A DNA stretch of 7,372 nt from an uncultured Clostridia bacterium (GTDB taxonomy: Bacteria > Bacillota > Clostridia > UBA1381), in contig CAJTPP010000020.1 of the NCBI GenBank assembly GCA_910578235.1, positions 3,903-11,274 on the forward strand, in the 5' to 3' direction. The position numbers and the translations under genes were made by a program. The notes under the pieces were generated by a model. That model was not told where the DNA came from. It was given only the letters and a program-made list of their open reading frames with translations, and ran no database searches. How positions within the stretch are numbered: the stretch's first letter is position 1; every line of letters starts with the position of its first letter. This document shows, piece by piece, positions 5,401 through 7,372 of the stretch.

Positions 5401-7372
5401 CGGAAATATTTAATGCGTCAATGAATGATGCTAAAAGTGCAATTACAGCTTTAATGGGTTCAGATGCGGCAGCGGTGCTTGACAGAGCTGTTCCTGTTCC
5501 GGCAGTCGCAGAAAAAGACGGTGTTGTAACAACTATTAGGCTTGCAAACGAAGGCGGAGTAAATGCTGACGGTACTATTACAAGAAATCCGTATGAGTCA
5601 GACGCGGCTAAAGGTAAGGTTACTTATATAATCGAGTGTAAAAAGGGCGTAACGCTACTGAGAGATACAGTCACATATGATGTGACTATTCCGTCAAAGA
5701 AGGGCGATTTGCTTTACGCTGACTTTGAGGATAATGCAACGGCAGTAGGCGGTACTGTTAAGAAAGAAGGAAGCAACTCAGGATACTATGTAAATGGTGC
5801 GGTAAGCGCTGATTTGGCTAAGGCTTCGTCAAAATCACCTGTAACTGTTGAATTTGATGTTAAGAAAGCAGACACAACAGTAACTCTCGGAAAATATACA
5901 AAGACTATTGCAGCAACAGCTATGCAGGACGGTTGGAATAAGGTTAAGCTTGTTGTTGATACAACAGCAAAAACAATGACCGCATATGTAAACGGCACAG
6001 CTATTGGCGCAGCTGAAACAGTTGCGGGGGGTGAAGCTTCTGTAACTAAGTTCGCGCTTTCAGCTGGTGATTATGATAACATAACTGTATTTGAAGGTGA
6101 AAATAATTCTGACGGATCAAAGGTTTACACAACATTCTGGAAAGCGAGTGCGGCAGATAAGGGTAAAACAAAGGATACAGTAATTATGAGAGGTATGACT
6201 CTCATGGCTGATATGGGTTCTGGCGCAGCAACAAGCGCTGCGATAGATGGAGAAACATTTGATTACTATATAACCGGCGCTGATAACGGCGGCTGGACTA
6301 ACGGTATTGCTAAGGATGGCGGAGTAGGCTTGAAGTTTGTCGCTCCCGCTGACGGTACATGGACAGTTTATCTTGTAGATCTTGGTTCAAATAAAACTTT
6401 CTATTTAGGTTCGCCTGATAAGGAAGTAAAGGCAGAAGGTACACAGGGTGCAAAGCATGCTCTTTCAATAGAAGTTAAAGGCGGAATGACATACTACGCA
6501 ACAGTTGCCGGTTCAAAGGGACGGTTTGTAGGTTCTAAGTATGTTCCGACAATAGAAGGCGGTCCTAAATTTGAACCTGAAAAACCGATTGAAAATGCAC
6601 TGAATATTATAGTTGACTTTATGGGACAGTCGGCATATAAGTACTATAAGACAGAGGAAGCCATAGAACAGAACACACTGACTACTTTTAGTCTTGATAA
6701 AGACGGCAATATTGTAGCGGCCGATGCTGAAAATGCAGTTGCTAAATTTGAAAATGTCAGATACCATTCTTCTGATCACGGTGTAAATGCCGGAACAGTT
6801 ACCGTACAGGTTCCCGGTTATACAAAGATTACAGTAGGAGGATGTGCATGGGGAAGTGATATTGTTCTTAAAAAGGGCGAAGATGAAATAGACAGAGCAA
6901 AAAATGCGGGAAAATGCTATCATTCAGATAATAGCGCAGTTTCATTTGTCTACTATAAAGAAAACACTCCTGCTGAGCTTACATTGCCGATAAATGGATA
7001 CTGGCCATATATTTCAATTGAAAGTATTACTGAGGCAGAAATTCCTAATGAGGTAACAGCAACCTTTACACTGGGTGACGGTCAGGGAACAGTGCCTAAT
7101 GAAATGAAGGTCAGAAAGGGAAAGACAATTACAATTCCTGCAAACAGAGGTGTCTATAAAGAAGGAAATACTCTTACAGGCTGGACTGACGGAGCAAATA
7201 CTTATACAGTAGGTCAGGAAGTAATACTTAATGATAATATGACATTAACACCTGTATTTACAGCAAATACAAAGGCGCTTTCAAATACATCTGTTATATT
7301 TGATTTCCAGACAAAGAACGGCGCTCCGACAGTTGGCTGGGAAAATAAATCGGATACATTCTGGGTAGGTCA
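2403..7372 (+). CDS. Very large secreted multidomain pectinesterase (CE8), 3' end outside window
   Basis: The frame is open for 1656 codons to the window end with no stop seen. The protein is a secreted pectin methylesterase that would remove methyl esters from homogalacturonan outside the cell, releasing methanol and exposing pectate to lyases. Order by residue: signal peptide 1-30; module A 42-210; module B 236-374; Ig-like domain 395-476; CE8 catalytic domain 503-890; Ig-like domains 903-993 and 1000-1098; LamG-like domain 1101-1233; module C 1242-1382; uncharacterised domain 1400-1542; InlB-type repeat 1547-1621; start of another domain from 1624. Pro/Thr-rich linkers sit at about 211-234, 375-394 and 477-500. 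Single-domain CE8 enzymes are about 300-400 residues, so most of this protein is accessory. No cell-wall anchor is visible, but the C-terminus is missing. Codon use resembles the upstream genes, so there is no sign of recent transfer. CE8 assignment is firm; accessory roles are inferred. Confidence 0.95.
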   Translation, partial: MKMKRFFSLVISIVMTISAFSGLTITSAAAEEGDAPNTETNTISWFAKAADGTPIEGIPDDGTADCAVIAANTNLMNGTDCELIIMGETKYKTVAFKGTDESGNKVETPAGLTGRLAGGGRGDAADNGTTGTGLKFTPNADGVIDVYAKVNNGKTFVVNTEDGKEKTVWVNNDGTNAQKRISAPVKANQTYYIYAQASGVDLFGLVFRKDAEYVPPVITTKEPTAPPTIDPDAKIYEWNVSNADLAKKKGDLLMTGLSLVFDNTSTNNKYISGAANGKIDKNAESEDLIVTGSALKFVAPENGKLEVKMIDLGTSVKPITPVIYDLQAGKDVFSYTTSGDKETVNCVADVEEGKIYYITATGTKGRFAAAKFTPSADATDTPEIPTTDKPNTGGITYENGVVTVKADDASVTSGVLIIASYNGEILANIKTESLTFTGGVATKELALVNGTKLMAWDSFEGMTPLCSSYIVTGSSVTPNPTQNPSGSGTVNTVPKPVPVSKNVITVDASKETNADTKTYKTVTEGLAAAKDMNGHTSEADRITMNIVPGTYREQINVDVPYLTMKKAEGTTGDVLLTWYYGIGYQYYSTGSDGYYSKSVYETNKAAGTVAARGVDAWGCATRINASDFYAEDIIFENSFNRYMTEEEIADGVTPAEPKSAAYSDGVGKKPERKATSKVYNGDFTERAAAIAIDNNNAERVAFYNCQFLSSQDTLYTGSKSNRIYFRDCVIEGQTDYIFGGNTCVFDNCDFNWAGFGSSPKGGHITAVKNASTQKGYLLYGGSVNAASTQGGQFVVGDFGRPWGGNDSPTAAIGVKINNLPDGTSSIAPAGWGNWSTPAKESQYYEYGTLDAGGKKIDLTNRNALVPNEWDMLAFNPYRYLIKDGDNWDPMNVKPVWEPVIAKLGEVVIPDSETIKKTAVDAYEVSGQFTLPENPEGYELNFKSNSDYLVVNADNTVTAVRPISGTSEASLKVYIRKADNTYVGTSKTINLTITADSTVDPEIFNASMNDAKSAITALMGSDAAAVLDRAVPVPAVAEKDGVVTTIRLANEGGVNADGTITRNPYESDAAKGKVTYIIECKKGVTLLRDTVTYDVTIPSKKGDLLYADFEDNATAVGGTVKKEGSNSGYYVNGAVSADLAKASSKSPVTVEFDVKKADTTVTLGKYTKTIAATAMQDGWNKVKLVVDTTAKTMTAYVNGTAIGAAETVAGGEASVTKFALSAGDYDNITVFEGENNSDGSKVYTTFWKASAADKGKTKDTVIMRGMTLMADMGSGAATSAAIDGETFDYYITGADNGGWTNGIAKDGGVGLKFVAPADGTWTVYLVDLGSNKTFYLGSPDKEVKAEGTQGAKHALSIEVKGGMTYYATVAGSKGRFVGSKYVPTIEGGPKFEPEKPIENALNIIVDFMGQSAYKYYKTEEAIEQNTLTTFSLDKDGNIVAADAENAVAKFENVRYHSSDHGVNAGTVTVQVPGYTKITVGGCAWGSDIVLKKGEDEIDRAKNAGKCYHSDNSAVSFVYYKENTPAELTLPINGYWPYISIESITEAEIPNEVTATFTLGDGQGTVPNEMKVRKGKTITIPANRGVYKEGNTLTGWTDGANTYTVGQEVILNDNMTLTPVFTANTKALSNTSVIFDFQTKNGAPTVGWENKSDTFWVG
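2526..3032 (+). repeat. Accessory module copy A (first of three)
   Basis: Residues 42-210 are predicted beta-rich. The copy opens with W45-F-A-K-A-A50-D51 and later has TGLKFTPNADG from about 132, a TYYIYA strand and a closing D-L-F-G-L-V-F. It shares this plan with copies B and C but is longer, with about 25-30 extra residues between the Trp motif and the GLKF motif. It is the most diverged copy. The architecture suggests a carbohydrate-binding beta-sandwich, but I recognise no named family. Confidence 0.65.
3108..3524 (+). repeat. Accessory module copy B (second of three)
   Basis: Residues 236-374 open with W238-N-V-S-N-A243-D244. They then show GDLLMTGLSL, the core SALKFVAPENG (from 293), a V-K-M-I-D-L-G strand, and the ending K-I-Y-Y-I-T-A-T-G-T-K-G-R-F...KF-T-P. 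It lies between two Pro/Thr-rich linkers, which marks it as an independent domain. Copy C, about 1000 residues later, matches it closely. Confidence 0.75.
3585..3830 (+). other. Small Ig-like domain with WDSFEGMTPL motif
   Basis: Residues 395-476 form a compact predicted beta domain: GVVTVKA, then GVLIIASYNGEIL, then a KELALVNGTKLMAWDSFEGMTPLC ending. From memory, domains closing with W-x-S-[LF]-x-x-M-x-P-L are common appendages of clostridial polysaccharide lyases and esterases. Their role is not established; a spacer or attachment role is a guess. Linkers flank it on both sides. Confidence 0.6.
3909..5072 (+). other. CE8 pectin methylesterase catalytic domain
   Basis: Residues about 503-890 carry the right-handed beta-helix esterase. 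It starts VITVDASKETNADTKTYKTV, with NIVPGTYREQI after it. Visible catalytic positions are Q711-D712 in SSQDTLYTG (Gln of the oxyanion site and general-acid Asp), D735 in GQTDYIFGG (nucleophile Asp) and R800/W802 in FGRPWGG. The other Gln of the oxyanion site, in the usual QAVAL motif, appears replaced by Ala in ERAAAIAID (about A688). The domain closes near EWDMLAFNPYRYL. With both Asp and the Arg present, activity is expected. Confidence 0.95.
5109..5696 (+). other. Two consecutive bacterial Ig-like domains
   Basis: Residues 903-993 (SGQFTLPENPEGYELNF...NTVTAVRPISG...KTINLTIT) and 1000-1098 (about NADGTITRNPYES...VTYDVTIP) both show the 'value / TVT-R-P / repeated strands' plan of atrophied bacterial Ig-like domains in clostridial carbohydrate-active enzymes. 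They probably act as spacers between the catalytic domain and the modules that follow. The second is the less certain of the two. Confidence 0.6.
5703..6101 (+). other. LamG / concanavalin-like beta-sandwich domain
   Basis: Residues 1101-1233 begin GDLLYADFEDNAT and continue with VTVEFDVKKAD, DGWNKVKLVVDTTAKTMTAY and VNGTAIG, ending DYDNITVFEG. The 'W-n-K-v-k-l-v-v-D...v-n-G' pattern followed by 'D-N-I-t-v' is typical of LamG-like jelly-roll domains. Such domains often bind glycans or space other domains; no ligand can be named. Confidence 0.65.
6126..6548 (+). repeat. Accessory module copy C (third of three)
   Basis: Residues 1242-1382 open with W1246-K-A-S-A-A1251-D1252. They then show VIMRGMTLMADMG, the core VGLKFVAPADG (from 1308), a V-Y-L-V-D-L-G strand and the ending M-T-Y-Y-A-T-V-A-G-S-K-G-R-F-V. 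This matches copy B motif for motif. Its place on the far side of the catalytic domain suggests the copies flank the esterase rather than form a simple tandem array. Confidence 0.75.
6600..7028 (+). other. Uncharacterised domain with RYHSSDHGVN motif
   Basis: Residues 1400-1542 show NIIVDFMGQSAYKYY, then FENVRYHSSDHGVNAGTVTVQVPG (Y1454, H1455, D1458, H1459), then KITVGGCAWGSDIVL and a closing GYWPYISIESI. From memory, similar 'Y-H-x-x-x-H-G' plus 'I-x-V-G-G-C' domains occur as appendages in clostridial pectinases, but I know no assigned function. The His/Asp cluster could bind metal or be structural; that is a guess. Confidence 0.55.
7041..7265 (+). other. InlB / Listeria-Bacteroides-type repeat domain
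   Basis: Residues 1547-1621 follow the plan of this beta-grasp repeat: VTATFTLGDGQGTVPNEMKV, then RKGKTITIPANRGVYKEGNTL, then TGWTDGANTYTVGQEV, and finally NMTLTPVF. The G-x-G-t-v-P, G-x-t-i-x-I-P, G-W and L-T-P-V-F landmarks are all present. These repeats occur in surface proteins of Firmicutes and usually act as stalk or spacer units. Confidence 0.7.
7272..7372 (+). other. Start of a further domain, cut by the window end
   Basis: From residue 1624 the protein reads SNTSVIFDFQTKNGAPTVGW and continues to the last base without a stop. The change of sequence style after the InlB-type repeat suggests a new domain. What it is cannot be told from about 33 residues. Confidence 0.5.

Noticed and set aside
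6513..6923. Antisense open frame of 136 codons opposite module C and the 1400-1542 domain
   Set aside because: It has no ribosome binding site or recognisable motif and is Cys/Phe/Ile-rich, as expected for the complement of this coding sequence.
1..7372. tRNA, rRNA, CRISPR, insertion sequence, phage or defence-system features
   Set aside because: No direct-repeat array, transposase-like protein, terminal inverted repeats or recognisable RNA gene was found; the window is accounted for by three genes and one 200-bp spacer.

Overview
The window reads as a piece of a pectin- and plant-cell-wall-utilisation locus from a low-GC Gram-positive anaerobe, most likely a gut or rumen member of the Clostridia. 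The grounds are the AT-rich codon use, the strong AAGGAGG-type ribosome binding site, a Gram-positive-looking signal peptide, and a very long secreted pectinesterase built like those of pectin-degrading Clostridia (Lachnospiraceae, Monoglobus and relatives). The genus is a guess; no rRNA or other marker is present.

All genes lie on the + strand. Bases 1-663 are the C-terminal 220 codons of a UxaA-family altronate dehydratase, the cytoplasmic step that makes 2-keto-3-deoxygluconate in galacturonate catabolism. Its TGA overlaps by one base the ATG (663) of a GH43 glycosidase gene that runs to 2202. The GH43 gene is broken in this sequence by a frameshift near 1093-1098. The homology pattern is restored exactly if one two-base TA unit has been lost, giving an otherwise normal 513-residue enzyme. 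This transcription unit ends at a perfect 22-bp hairpin terminator (2206-2258).

After a 200-bp intergenic region with a possible promoter and a strong ribosome binding site, a very large secreted protein starts at 2403 and runs off the window end (at least 1656 residues). Its order is: signal peptide; two copies of an undescribed beta-rich module; a small Ig-like domain; a CE8 pectin methylesterase domain; two Ig-like domains; a LamG-like domain; a third copy of the repeated module; an uncharacterised 'YHSSDHGVN' domain; an InlB/Listeria-Bacteroides-type repeat; and the start of another domain. This frame is open throughout 2403-7372.

Together the genes fit one job. The secreted esterase removes methyl groups from pectin outside the cell so that lyases can cut it. 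The GH43 enzyme has no signal peptide and would trim imported arabinose- or xylose-bearing oligosaccharides inside. The altronate dehydratase feeds the uronic acid into central metabolism. I see no RNA gene, mobile element, CRISPR array or phage feature. The parts least explained by known families are the three-copy module and the 1400-1542 domain of the esterase.
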